NCBI RefSeq assembly: GCF_000169335.1
Contig: NZ_AAXW01000006.1
Span: 110,186-174,185 of the forward strand
Source of the DNA: Crocosphaera chwakensis CCY0110
GTDB taxonomy: Bacteria; Cyanobacteriota; Cyanobacteriia; Cyanobacteriales; Microcystaceae
Reading direction: 5' to 3'
Length of the DNA: 64,000 bases
A program made the translations under genes and the position numbers. Shown in pieces: positions 53,650 through 62,039 of this stretch. Under the pieces are notes generated by a model that was not told where the DNA came from, searched no databases, and saw only the letters and a list, made by a program, of their open reading frames with translations. Numbering within the stretch: the stretch's first letter is position 1; the number at the start of each line of letters is the position of its first letter.

Positions 53650-54292
53650 CCTGGCGTGGGGACAGAAAAAGCTATAAGCTAGATTTTATAAAGGATATAG
53701 CCCGTTGCCCTTGTCCATAATAGGCACATTTTCCAGGGCTTAATTGCATCAATGCCTGGGATTCAACAGCCAACAAATCACAAGAGTCAACCCAATCTTT
53801 TCCATGAATACCGATATAAAAGTTACTGTGTCTCCGCTGCATTTTCTGATTTTTTCTGACTCTCCCTACATATTTAGCTAATCCTTTATGTTTAATGATT
53901 TTTCCAGAAAATGTTGCCATTGAATAAGCTAAAGTAATTAAGATAATTAAAGAACTAAGGCGATGTCCAGTTAATTTAGTTCTCTCTAAATCATAACCAC
54001 CTTTCTTAAAGTCCCGAAACATTTCCTCAATTTCAAATCTCTTTTTATAAGCATCAATTGTCTCATCAAGACTCTTTAAGTTGGTGATAATAAACCAAGC
54101 TTCTTTTGTATCTACTCCTCGATATCTTCTCTTCCATTTTCCTACTATCTTACTTCCTGCCAGACCTCTCGTTTTAGTGACTTTTACTCCTTGATAAAAT
54201 AAAGACATTTTACAAAAGAGCGTCTTTCTTTTTACCACGTCTGACTCAAACCGTCATCTGGTCAAACTTTCAAGCCGTGTCCCCACGCCAGG
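53650..54292 (-). mobile_element. Deleted IS4-family element
   Basis: The ends CCTGGCGTGGGGAC (53650-53663) and GTCCCCACGCCAGG (54279-54292) are a perfect 14-bp inverted repeat. Inside is one transposase remnant. The element is 643 bp, about half the length of a normal IS4-type element, so it is internally deleted. No convincing target duplication flanks it; the flanks differ. It abuts the broken Calx-beta gene. Confidence 0.85.
53672..54238 (-). pseudogene. IS4-family transposase, C-terminal fragment
   Basis: The 188-residue frame contains the IS4 signature Y-(2)-R-(3)-E-(6)-K in YKKRFEIEEMFRDFKKGG at about 84-101, and WFIITNL just before. The catalytic N-terminal DDE residues (first two Asp) are missing. 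It cannot be active alone. Confidence 0.88.
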
Positions 54293-55266
54293 TGGTATCA
54301 CTATTTTCTTCTAAAACATTAACTAAATTATCAAAAATAATATAAGGAGGTTGATTATCTCCCGATTCATTTTCTGTCTCATCGGTTGTCTGATCATCAT
54401 CCAAGATAACTCCTTCTACAATACCGTTAGTAACAACAGCATTAACGGGACTTTCTAAGCGTAAACTAAACCGTTCATTCTCTTCTTCGAGGCGATCCGA
54501 TCGCCAATAATATTAACAGCGATGGTTTTTTCAGTTTCTCCTGGGGCAAAATCTAACGTTCCTGTAACTGCATCAAAATCAAATCCGGCGATCGCAGATC
54601 CATCTAGAGTTATATAATTGACCGATACAGGAGACTCTGATGGGTTAGATAGGATAACATCAAACGTCAGAGATTGTCTTGCTTCATCCCCTTCTGTCAA
54701 ACTTCCTCCATTGACAGTAATCTCAGGTAAAATGCTATCCTCTTGACTCTCAATACTACTCGGTTAAGCTCAAAACCCTAGCTGAGACTGCAAGGGAGCG
54801 GGGAGCAGGGAGAGGGATTTTCAGGTTTCTCCCCCGCCCCCTGCTCCTCTACTTGCTTTAAAGAAAAGTCAAAATCCTTAACCGAGCAGTATTGTCTTGA
54901 CTCTCATTTCCCTCATCTTCCTCAACCACAGTATTAGGGGTTATACCACCAAAGTTAAAAGGAACCACTAAATCATCGTAATCAAGATCCCCACCCCCTG
55001 GGGTATCTTCCCAAACAATCTCATTAGGAGAGTTGTGATAATTGTGATGTAATCCGTCTGGGTTGGCTTGAGCGTAAGAGACAAAAGCGACTGGTAAACC
55101 CCCATCCATGCGGTTATCGGGATTATTCATTAACCAGTCTTGGCTAGTTCCTCCAGAAATTAAGTACCAGTCTATATAGAACCCTGACGGTACGTTATAC
55201 GTCCCTGATGAACCTATCATTGTTTGGTATCGGCCTTCGCTGAAAGCTGCTTGTAATAGCAATTTC
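54293..55266 (-). pseudogene. Broken surface protein gene, DUF4114 and Calx-beta domains
   Basis: Going along the minus strand, the first part is a DUF4114 domain (SGFYIDWYLISGGTSQDWLM, HHNYHNSPNEIVWEDTPGGGD, YDDLVVPF). The frame is then cut by a 142-bp MITE (54753-54894). Without it and one target copy it reads straight from VVEEDEGNESQ to EDSILPEITVNGG and a Calx-beta domain (LTFDVILSNPSESPVSVNY, TLDFAPGETEKTIAVNIIGD). A 5-bp duplication at 54491-54505 shifts the frame; the right frame continues as EEENERFSLRLESPVNA to the IS4 element at 54292. The 5' end is also lost near 55266. Such proteins are extracellular and calcium-binding. Confidence 0.85.
54753..54894. mobile_element. 142-bp MITE with 11-bp target duplication
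   Basis: Ends AATACTACTCGGTTAAG (54753-54769) and CTTAACCGAGCAGTATT (54877-54893) are inverted with one mismatch. TCTTGACTCTC stands on both sides (54742-54752 and 54895-54905). Inside, a G-rich tract GGGAGCGGGGAGCAGGG faces a C-rich one. An 11-bp duplication fits an IS4-family transposase acting in trans. Confidence 0.88.
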
Positions 55267-55413
55267 CTAAAGTCCGACTACAGATAAAGCCTCAAGAATA
55301 AAATCATATCCTGTAATAGAAGCGATATCTTTTTGACTAAAACCAGCCAATATATTTGCTAGAATTCTTCGTAAGAAATCTAATGAATTTAAGATTTTCT
55401 TTATACCCAATTG
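55267..55413 (-). other. Orphan 48-codon coding-like remnant
   Basis: A frame without start, reading LDFLRRILANILAGFSQKDI and ending in ILEALSVVGL before TAG. It looks like a protein tail, perhaps a transposase or another gene fragment. It adjoins the 5' break of the DUF4114 gene. The rest of the gap to 55689 shows no gene, only a hairpin AAAGTC...GACTTT near 55500-55525. Confidence 0.3.
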
Positions 55414-55689
55414 TCATTTCTGTATAGTCTCTAATTCATCAGTAAACTTCAGGATCTTTTCAGTTCAAGAGGGAATTCATGGCAGTGGAATTACTTAGTA
55501 AAAGTCATGTCTAATCAAGACTTTTATGTTTAATTGAACCACGAATTGACTAAATTTTGCTGATTTTAGTTAATTTAGAGTATTTTTCATAGCTGATGAT
55601 TAACCTTTATTGTAATAGTGCAATCAGTCAATCTAAAGCACCCAATAACCGCTAAGATCGAAACTAGGTAACATTAAGGAGAAATATTT

Positions 55690-56535
55690 GTGACTCGCCA
55701 ATCAACCCCAAGCTTGCAACCCTTAATAGGTGGGATTATTGCTGCATTATTAGTCGTTATTAGTTTCAATTCATTTGTTGTGATTAACCCTGGACAAGCA
55801 GGGGTATTGAGTATTTTAGGCAAGGCTCAAGATGGAGCATTATTAGAAGGAATACATTTTAAACCCCCATTAGTGTCTGCTGTAGATGTTTATGATGTTA
55901 CCGTCCAAAAGTTTGAAGTTCCAGCACAAAGTGCAACCAAAGATTTGCAAGATTTAAGCGCAAGTTTTGCTATTAATTTTCGACTTGATCCTGTCCAAGT
56001 TGTGACCATTCGACGCACCCAAGGAACCTTACAAAATATTGTTTCTAAAATTGTTGCTCCCCAAACTCAAGAATCATTTAAAATTGCTGCTGCTAAACGC
56101 ACTGTAGAACAGGCCATTACCCAAAGAAGTGAACTCAAAGAAGACTTTGACAATGCCCTCAATTCTCGCTTAGAAAAGTACGGCATTATTGTCTTAGATA
56201 CCAGTGTCATTGATCTTAACTTCTCTCCTGAATTTGCCAAAGCAGTAGAAGATAAACAGATTGCAGAACAAAAAGCACAACGGGCTGTTTATATTGCTCA
56301 AGAAGCTGAACAAGAGGCACAAGCAGACATTAACCGCGCCAAAGGTAAAGCTGAAGCACAACGGTTATTAGCAGAAACCTTAAAAGCTCAAGGAGGTGAA
56401 TTGGTGCTACAAAAAGAAGCTATTGAAGCTTGGAAAGAAGGTGGCGCACAAATGCCCAAAGTGCTAGTCATGGGAGGAGATAGTAACAGTAGTGTTCCTT
56501 TTCTCTTTAATTTCGGAGACTTGGCGACTCAGTGA
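55690..56535 (+). CDS. Prohibitin/SPFH-domain membrane protein
   Basis: A 281-residue protein with an N-terminal membrane helix (LIGGIIAALLVVISFNSFVVI) and an SPFH/band 7 domain: NPGQAGVLSILGKAQDGALLEGIHFKPPLVSAVDVYDVTVQKFEV, then SASFAINFRLDP. A C-terminal helical coiled coil (AEQKAQRAVYIAQEAEQEAQADINRAKGKAEAQRLLAETL) mediates ring assembly. Cyanobacterial prohibitin homologues are scaffold proteins. The GTG start at 55690 is set by AAGGAG at 55676-55681, eight bases upstream. Confidence 0.9.
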   Translation: MTRQSTPSLQPLIGGIIAALLVVISFNSFVVINPGQAGVLSILGKAQDGALLEGIHFKPPLVSAVDVYDVTVQKFEVPAQSATKDLQDLSASFAINFRLDPVQVVTIRRTQGTLQNIVSKIVAPQTQESFKIAAAKRTVEQAITQRSELKEDFDNALNSRLEKYGIIVLDTSVIDLNFSPEFAKAVEDKQIAEQKAQRAVYIAQEAEQEAQADINRAKGKAEAQRLLAETLKAQGGELVLQKEAIEAWKEGGAQMPKVLVMGGDSNSSVPFLFNFGDLATQ

Positions 56536-56560
56536 TCAGTTAAACGATGAAAGTGTAGGA

Positions 56561-56619
56561 TGGGCAATGGTGACAACAGCTTAAAATAGTTATATATAAA
56601 CTCTGTTAGACATTGCCCA
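56561..56619. repeat. Inverted repeat TGGGCAATG ... CATTGCCCA
   Basis: A 9-bp perfect inverted pair spans 59 bp between the prohibitin-like and ABC ATPase genes. It shares arms with the repeats at 1823 and 36567. Confidence 0.6.
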
Positions 56620-56636
56620 CCTCATATTTATTTAAT

Positions 56637-57296
56637 ATGACGAATTTTGCCATTAATGTTGATAATGTTAGCTTCAGTTGGCATGAAAATGCCCAAGTGC
56701 TAAAGTCTTGCTCATTGGCCGTCCCTGAAGGGGAGTTTTGGATGCTTTTGGGGGCTAATGGCAGTGGTAAGTCTACACTGTTGAGACTGTTGACGAATCT
56801 TTTAACCCCCCAAAGTGGAATTATTACCATGACTCCTCCGGTTGGCTTTGTCTTCCAAAACCCCGATCGTCAGTTAGTGATGCCAACAGTTGGGGCCGAT
56901 ATTGCTTTCGGGTTAGTGGAGGAAAAATTACCCCCTATAGAAGTGCGTTATCGTGTCAGGGAAGCGTTAACTGCCGTCAATCTATTAGAATTAGAACGAA
57001 GACCCATTTATGCTCTTAGTGGGGGTCAAAAGCAACGTATTGCTATTGCAGGAGCGATCGCTCGTCATTGTTCGGTATTATTATTAGATGAACCCACCGC
57101 CTTACTTGATCCTGATACTCAAATTGAATTAGTGGAACAAGTGCAAAAATTAGTCAAGAGTCGAGGGATTACCGCTTTATGGGTGACGCACCGTTTGGAA
57201 GAGTTAAATTACTGTGATGGGGCGTTTTTATTGGAAGGGGGGAAGGTTGTGCAACAAGGTGATCCCCAATTGATTAAAAAGAAAATTTCTCATTAG
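56637..57296 (+). CDS. ABC transporter ATP-binding protein (CbiO/EcfA-like)
   Basis: A 219-residue ATPase: Walker A LLGANGSGKSTLLRLL, Q-loop GFVFQNPDRQLVMPTVGADIAFGL, signature ALSGGQKQRIAIAGAIA, Walker B VLLLDEPTALLDPDTQ and the switch His in ALWVTHRLEEL. QNPDRQLVMPTVGADIAFGL is the ECF-type (cobalt, nickel, vitamin) hallmark. No membrane subunit is adjacent. ATG 56637 is chosen over an upstream TTG at 56613. Confidence 0.92.
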   Translation: MTNFAINVDNVSFSWHENAQVLKSCSLAVPEGEFWMLLGANGSGKSTLLRLLTNLLTPQSGIITMTPPVGFVFQNPDRQLVMPTVGADIAFGLVEEKLPPIEVRYRVREALTAVNLLELERRPIYALSGGQKQRIAIAGAIARHCSVLLLDEPTALLDPDTQIELVEQVQKLVKSRGITALWVTHRLEELNYCDGAFLLEGGKVVQQGDPQLIKKKISH

Positions 57297-57336
57297 TATT
57301 TTTAATCATTGTGCGATTGCTTTCAACCAGTAACTG

Positions 57337-57690
57337 TTAACTTTTTGCTTGTTGACTATGATACAGAAACAGTAAGAGCAACCCTATCGGAGCAATAAAT
57401 AGAGCCAGACCCCAACATAATAACATAGTCAAAAATTTGATAACTAAGATCAGAAAATGATTAATGATTAAGCCTTCATTTCCTGATAGATAATTAACAC
57501 CACTTCGGTAAGCAAAGCGTGAATAAGGATAAAGAAAAGTATTGAAAAAAGAGAAAGCAAAGAGTTCGATAGAATATACTTCTACAGAAAAAATGAATAA
57601 AATTGTTAGAAATAGACTAAAAATTAAATGGCGAAAATAATAGTCTAAAGAAAGACCACCGAAGGTTTTTCTTAAGATGGGATCAATCAT
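57337..57690 (-). CDS. Small membrane protein, unknown
   Basis: A 117-residue protein with two strong hydrophobic helices (FSLFLTILFIFSVEVYSIELFAF at about 24-46 and IKFLTMLLCWGLALFIAPIGLLLLF at about 84-109) joined by an extracytoplasmic or cytoplasmic loop. No family recognised. It is monocistronic, convergent with the ABC ATPase. Confidence 0.65.
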   Translation of the reverse strand: MIDPILRKTFGGLSLDYYFRHLIFSLFLTILFIFSVEVYSIELFAFSFFNTFLYPYSRFAYRSGVNYLSGNEGLIINHFLILVIKFLTMLLCWGLALFIAPIGLLLLFLYHSQQAKS

Positions 57691-57952
57691 TTTTATATTA
57701 ACTCAGTAGCTTTTTAATTGGTTATAACAAACTTATTGGTGAAAGGTTATATTCTTAATAGTTTTTTTCTTTTGTATTTTATATTTAATTACACTTACCT
57801 ATTGAACAAGATATTACAGCTTTAAATTGTTATTCAATATATAGGAGCATAACATGACATCAGAAGAAAGAGGTCGTGTTATTTAAGTAGTGAAAATCTA
57901 TCTAAGTTGATAGTATTTCCTCATTATCATGAATTGCTCCTGTCTACTAACA

Positions 57953-59302
57953 CTAAACAAACCCAAAAATCTGAGGACCGTTAGCACGAATCGGAAATTG
58001 ATTCAAATAAGCCACCGGGTTACTCGGATCAAACGATCGCCCGTCAATAAAAGCGGTGCTAGTTTCTTTTTTCATATTATCACTGGGTAAGGGAATATTT
58101 AATGCTTCGGCCACTTCTTCATAGATAGTAATGGGATAAATTTTATCTAATAATTGATCAGCGTTTTTAGGATAGTCATAAATCTCTAAATCGTGCCAAC
58201 GAATCATCTGAGTTAACATCCATACTGCATGGGAACGCCAAGGATAATTCGCGTGATCATTTTCCCCCCAATATTCCGCTTTTCGATGATGAAAAATAGT
58301 ATAATCTGGTATGAATCGCTGATAATTTTCATCGGTTTCACTACTATAAGAATAGTTACCAATTAATGTCGATTCAATTAAACTCGTATCAAGGTTTAAA
58401 TAATTAGGTTGTCCTAAAATAGCAGCAACTTCTGTCTGATTATCCAAGCGATCGCAATATTGACAAGCTTCGATTACAGCAGCCATTAATGCTCTTGTTG
58501 TGTTCGGATGTTTTCTCGCCCAACCGTCCATCGTAGCTAATATTTTATTAGGATGGCCATGCCAAATATCCCGACTCACATAAGTAACAAAACCAGCTTT
58601 TTCTAATACCGTTTGTTGATTCCAAGGAGAAGACGCACTATAACCATCAATCATCCCTGCTTGTAATTTATAGATCATTTGAGAAGCTGGAAACTCCACT
58701 AATTCTACTTCTGTTTTCGGCATTAAACCGATGGCAGATAACCAATAACGAGTAAGATAAGCGTCAGTGGAAAAAGCAGAATCTACCGCCAAAGTAACAG
58801 GGGTTTCACGGTTGCGCCAGTAGCGTCTAATATTCTCTTCAAAGTCAGTAAAATTAAAATAATCCACCGATGGCCGTATTCCTGCATCCCAAGCTTTTTG
58901 GTTTATAGTAATAGCACTACTATTAAGATTAAGGGTCATTAAAGAAATTAAAGGATCTTCATCTTTTCCTAATTGTGCCAACATCGGGAAAGCATAGGGC
59001 AGTTGCCCTGCGTCCATTTGCCAGCCTAATAACTCTTTTTTAACCCCTTCCCACGTCTCAAGTCGTTTTAGAGTGACAGACAAGCCATAACGCTCAAAAA
59101 AACCCTTTTCCTGAGCAATAATTAAGGGGGCTGCATCTCCATTTGCCACATATCCGAGAATTAAGTTAGACTTTTCTAATGTGCCAAAATCTACGTTGTT
59201 TTTTTCTTGATTAAAGGGAAAAATATCAGTATTACTACAAGCTGCAATCCCTAAACTTGCTAACCCTAACCCACTGTATTTAATAAAATTGCGACGTTTC
59301 AT
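57953..59302 (-). CDS. NrtA/CmpA-type substrate-binding lipoprotein-like protein
   Basis: A 449-residue protein with an N-terminal twin-arginine-like and lipobox-like start (MKRRNFIKYSGLGLASLGIAACS, Cys at about 22). The body fits the nitrate/bicarbonate binding proteins: LILGYVANGDAAPLIIAQEKGFFERYGLSVTLKRLETWEGVKKELL, AGQLPYAFPMLAQ, YWLSAIGLMP, HGHPNKILATMDGWARKHP. No permease or ATPase of this type is near, so it is an orphan. The substrate may be nitrate, nitrite, bicarbonate or another anion. Confidence 0.88.
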   Translation of the reverse strand: MKRRNFIKYSGLGLASLGIAACSNTDIFPFNQEKNNVDFGTLEKSNLILGYVANGDAAPLIIAQEKGFFERYGLSVTLKRLETWEGVKKELLGWQMDAGQLPYAFPMLAQLGKDEDPLISLMTLNLNSSAITINQKAWDAGIRPSVDYFNFTDFEENIRRYWRNRETPVTLAVDSAFSTDAYLTRYWLSAIGLMPKTEVELVEFPASQMIYKLQAGMIDGYSASSPWNQQTVLEKAGFVTYVSRDIWHGHPNKILATMDGWARKHPNTTRALMAAVIEACQYCDRLDNQTEVAAILGQPNYLNLDTSLIESTLIGNYSYSSETDENYQRFIPDYTIFHHRKAEYWGENDHANYPWRSHAVWMLTQMIRWHDLEIYDYPKNADQLLDKIYPITIYEEVAEALNIPLPSDNMKKETSTAFIDGRSFDPSNPVAYLNQFPIRANGPQIFGFV

Positions 59303-59310
59303 AAATAATT

Positions 59311-59688
59311 CTATATGTTTAAATTAATAAAAGGACTAACATCATGCGCCGAACATCCTGCTAAAGCTGCTAAATTAATCGGTTTTTGTCCAAGACTAGA
59401 TGGTACATAAGTGTAAGCTAAATCAACCCCTTGATTATTGATGGACACTTGCCAATAATTTTGATAATCGACCGTTCCTACAGAAATAGATTGAATTGTA
59501 ACAGGTTCAGGTGTTGTTTCGCCACAGGGTTCACAAAAAAGATAAATCAATTGATTTAATTTAAGAAAAGTTGCTGCTTTTAAGGCTTGTTCTTTATCTA
59601 TATAAGAACATTGATCAGCATAAGCCATTTGAGTTGAAAATGAAATGATTGTAATGCCTAAAAGTATAATTTTAAAAAATTTTAACAT
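59311..59688 (-). CDS. Secreted protein of unknown function
   Basis: A 125-residue protein with a signal peptide (IILLGITIISFSTQMAYADQ, cleavage after AYA). The mature part has four Cys (CSYIDKE, LFCEPCGETTPEP, GCSAHD), probably two disulfides. It lies 8 bp upstream of the NrtA/CmpA-like gene on the same strand, so an operon is likely. Function unknown; a role with the binding protein is a guess. Confidence 0.7.
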   Translation of the reverse strand: MLKFFKIILLGITIISFSTQMAYADQCSYIDKEQALKAATFLKLNQLIYLFCEPCGETTPEPVTIQSISVGTVDYQNYWQVSINNQGVDLAYTYVPSSLGQKPINLAALAGCSAHDVSPFINLNI

Positions 59689-59771
59689 AATTAACTCACT
59701 AGATTGATTATTTTTTTCAGTCGGTATAATAATAATAACTCTTTGCTATAATAAATCAAACGAATTTCTTT

Positions 59772-59987
59772 ATGCTAATTATGTTAGAGCTAAATAATCT
59801 TAATCTTCATATTCAATATATTACCAATGACCTTGGGGAGACAACTGCTGTTATTTTACCCATTACTGAATTTGAAGAACTTTTAGAAGATTTAGAAGAT
59901 TTAAAAACTATTACTGATAGAAAAGATGAAGAAACTATTTCTCATGAAGCAGTAATTGTTGAACTTAAGGAAGATAGCATCTTATAA
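59772..59987 (+). CDS. Type II antitoxin-like protein
   Basis: A 71-residue acidic protein: LHIQYITNDLGETTAVILPITEFEELLEDLEDL is typical of small Phd/RelB-like antitoxins that precede RelE toxins in cyanobacteria. The C-terminal stretch (after about 45) would wrap the toxin. Its 3' end overlaps the start of the toxin frame, as usual for such pairs. The toxin is split by an IS, so the antitoxin is orphaned. Start is 59772 or ATG at 59781 (MLELNN). Confidence 0.78.
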   Translation: MLIMLELNNLNLHIQYITNDLGETTAVILPITEFEELLEDLEDLKTITDRKDEETISHEAVIVELKEDSIL

Positions 59988-60084
59988 AATCGTTTGGAAA
60001 AAATCAGCACAAAAAGAGGGAGCATCCCATTTTTGTAGAAACAAAGCATTATTCGCGGAAACTATTCGCGAAATAAATTTCTAG

Positions 60085-60486
60085 TTATCTACTTTTATGT
60101 TCTTCATCATAAGCGATATCAACTACACAGCTTTTCAGAGAAATCAAGGTAGACTCTAATTCGGTGATGATAGTCCGTCTGAGGACTCCCATGACAGCAT
60201 CGACATGGGCAATTGTACCAGCTTTGCCTAAATGTTGGTATTTGCTAAGAGATTGACTGTTTTTCTGCTCAAATATACGTCTATCTGCTTGTAACTTGTA
60301 ATACCAATAAATTTTGTCTTTTTGCCTCACTTGATAACGAACGACCCAACAACCACTATCAGCTTGTTCTCCCTTATCCTCAAAAAACTGCAAATATGAC
60401 TCTATTTCAGCAATAGCTTCGGTTAATCTCTGCATTCTATCTAATTTATCTTGCTCACTCTCGATATATTTTTTGCGTCCCATCAA
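60085..60486 (-). CDS. IS-borne accessory protein
   Basis: A 133-residue basic protein at the 3' end of the IS, after the transposase. Its start is helical (DKLDRMQRLTEAIAEIESYLQFFE), followed by a beta stretch CWVVRYQVRQKDKIYWYYKLQA, and KYQHLGKAGTIAHVDAVMGVLRRT. The YWYYKLQA segment resembles a type found with some transposases or in proteins that follow them. Function unknown; it could aid transposition or be a passenger. Confidence 0.6.
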   Translation of the reverse strand: MMGRKKYIESEQDKLDRMQRLTEAIAEIESYLQFFEDKGEQADSGCWVVRYQVRQKDKIYWYYKLQADRRIFEQKNSQSLSKYQHLGKAGTIAHVDAVMGVLRRTIITELESTLISLKSCVVDIAYDEEHKSR

Positions 60487-60570
60487 TATTAAACCCCATG
60501 TTGAAGTAATTCGCCATTATAATACGCGAATTAATAAGCAACTTATTTAACTTTTACAATTTTATCCGTT

Positions 60571-61416
60571 TTAAATAGCTAGTTGACCATTGAGATAAGC
60601 ACAACGCAGTTGTAGAATATTATTAACGGTTTCATATTTCCACTGTGCGCCGGTTATTTTGACGCGGTGAGCTATTTGTTTAACCGCCGATTCTACAGCC
60701 CCGCTACCGATTGAACAAATTTTTTGCCAGCTATAATAATGGTAATTAATGATGCGAGATTTCCGTTTAATTAGATAGTTGCAAAACTGATTACTCCCCA
60801 CTGGGTTCTGGTCACGTAGATAGCTAATCGCCTCTGAGGTCTGCCCCATCCATAAATAAGCCTTAATTTGTTCAAACTGGTATCTTTTCCCTTCAACTTT
60901 GTAGAGATTTTCTATTAAATGATACCAATCCAAAATCTCAATCCTATTTTCTTTATCTCCAATTTCAGCCATTATATTCCATATTCCATCATGTCCATCT
61001 CCTAAACAATAAAGTGGATTGGTTAATTCTTGGCTATTAATCCAATCGACTAAAGATTGATTATCCTGAAAAAAAGCACCGTAATAGATTCCTTGTAATC
61101 TCGCCGTTTTATAATCTTTCCAATAACTTTTTTGTCCCTTTTTTCCTCTTAACCTAATTTTTCCTCCATCAACAGATATCTCACTACAACCTTGTTTAAC
61201 ATCTGGTAATAAATTATCTAGTTTTTGGACTTTTCGGTGATGAGTTGAATGCCCCACTTTAAAGCCCATTAATAATAACATATCCTCTTCAGCATTTTGA
61301 TAAGATTCGTTAGCACTTAACAGTAAACAACACTTTTCTAAGAGGGGACTATGACGAGTATAGGAACTAACACCCAACCGATTACATTGAGATGCAGTAA
61401 TTTTTAACTGTCCCAC
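60571..61416 (-). CDS. ISKra4-family transposase
   Basis: A 281-residue transposase. The DDE core is visible: an Asp in EISVDGGKIRLRG, an Asp in CLGDGHDGIWN followed by ILDWYHLIENLYKV, and a Glu in IGSGAVESAVKQIAHRVKITGAQW. That last segment is characteristic of ISKra4-type transposases. It is shorter than family averages, since the N-terminal part is a separate gene (61425-61634), 8 bp upstream. Fusion by frameshifting is possible. Confidence 0.85.
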   Translation of the reverse strand: MGQLKITASQCNRLGVSSYTRHSPLLEKCCLLLSANESYQNAEEDMLLLMGFKVGHSTHHRKVQKLDNLLPDVKQGCSEISVDGGKIRLRGKKGQKSYWKDYKTARLQGIYYGAFFQDNQSLVDWINSQELTNPLYCLGDGHDGIWNIMAEIGDKENRIEILDWYHLIENLYKVEGKRYQFEQIKAYLWMGQTSEAISYLRDQNPVGSNQFCNYLIKRKSRIINYHYYSWQKICSIGSGAVESAVKQIAHRVKITGAQWKYETVNNILQLRCAYLNGQLAI

Positions 61417-61424
61417 ACAACTTT

Positions 61425-61634
61425 TTATTTTTCGCTTTCTTCCTTTTCTCGTTTTTGTTTTTCTTTCAATAAAAAAAGGGTGATTTGAGGACTAACATTC
61501 TCTAAAACCTGCTCCCTTACAGTAATTTCAATATCTTCAAGAGTCTTTAAAGATTCTTCTTCAACATTATTATAAAGTATTTCACTGGCTCTGTTAATAC
61601 AGGCTTCTAACTCAAGTCTTTCTGATGGAGTCAT
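61425..61634 (-). CDS. ISKra4 upstream (N-terminal) protein
   Basis: A 69-residue charged helical protein (LELEACINRASEILYNNVEEESLKTLEDIEITVREQVLENVSPQITLF), ending in a Lys/Glu-rich tail. It is the first gene in the element, ending 8 bp before the transposase start. In this group of elements the transposase may be made as two reading frames; the tail of A-rich codons near its end suits slippage. Confidence 0.65.
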   Translation of the reverse strand: MTPSERLELEACINRASEILYNNVEEESLKTLEDIEITVREQVLENVSPQITLFLLKEKQKREKEESEK

Positions 61635-62039
61635 AACGGGATAATCTTCAATGTTTACACCCCCATTATGTCAGAATTAATTCGATTGCATAAACATTTA
61701 AACTTATTCGCGATGGTTCTTCGCGAAGTATTTGCATCGTATTAAACAGTCTAAATACAAAAATGGGATGCTCCCCAAAAAGAATTAAAAAAGCTAGAGA
61801 AAAGTGTTGTTCCTAAAATTTTGACTACTATTGAAGGTTTAAGTGATAATCCTTATCCTTCAGGTGTGAGGAAACTTGTAGGAACTGTTAATAATTATCG
61901 TATTCGCATTGATCAATATCGAGTCATTTATAAGGTTGAATCATCTTGTCTTATTATAGAAATAATCAAAGTCGGTCATCGTCAAGGTATTTATTAAGCT
62001 TGTTAATTAACCTTAATTTCTATCAATAGATTACTATCA

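Larger units (their letters stand above)
60018..61775 (-). mobile_element. Complete ISKra4-like insertion sequence, 1758 bp
   Basis: The element has perfect 20-bp terminal inverted repeats (GGGAGCATCCCATTTTTGTA at 60018-60037; reverse complement at 61756-61775). The 8-bp target CAAAAAGA stands on both sides (60010-60017 and 61776-61783). Three genes are inside, all on the minus strand. TTCGCG-containing subterminal repeats lie near both ends. The exact duplication and intact ends show a recent insertion. Confidence 0.93.
59974..61997 (+). pseudogene. RelE/ParE-type toxin gene split by an IS element
   Basis: The 5' piece (to 60017) reads ASYKIVWKKSAQKE. The 3' piece (from 61784) continues LKKLEKSVVPKILTTIEGL, then NPYPSGVRKLVG, YRIRIDQYRVIYKVE and IIEIIKVGHRQGIY. 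Joined at the 8-bp duplication these make one RelE-fold mRNA interferase of about 85 residues with the usual PYP...KL and RxRxxxYRVIY motifs. The expected start is ATA at 59974 (possibly once ATG); a TTG at 59959 is in frame. The insertion of 60018-61775 inactivates it. Confidence 0.88.
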
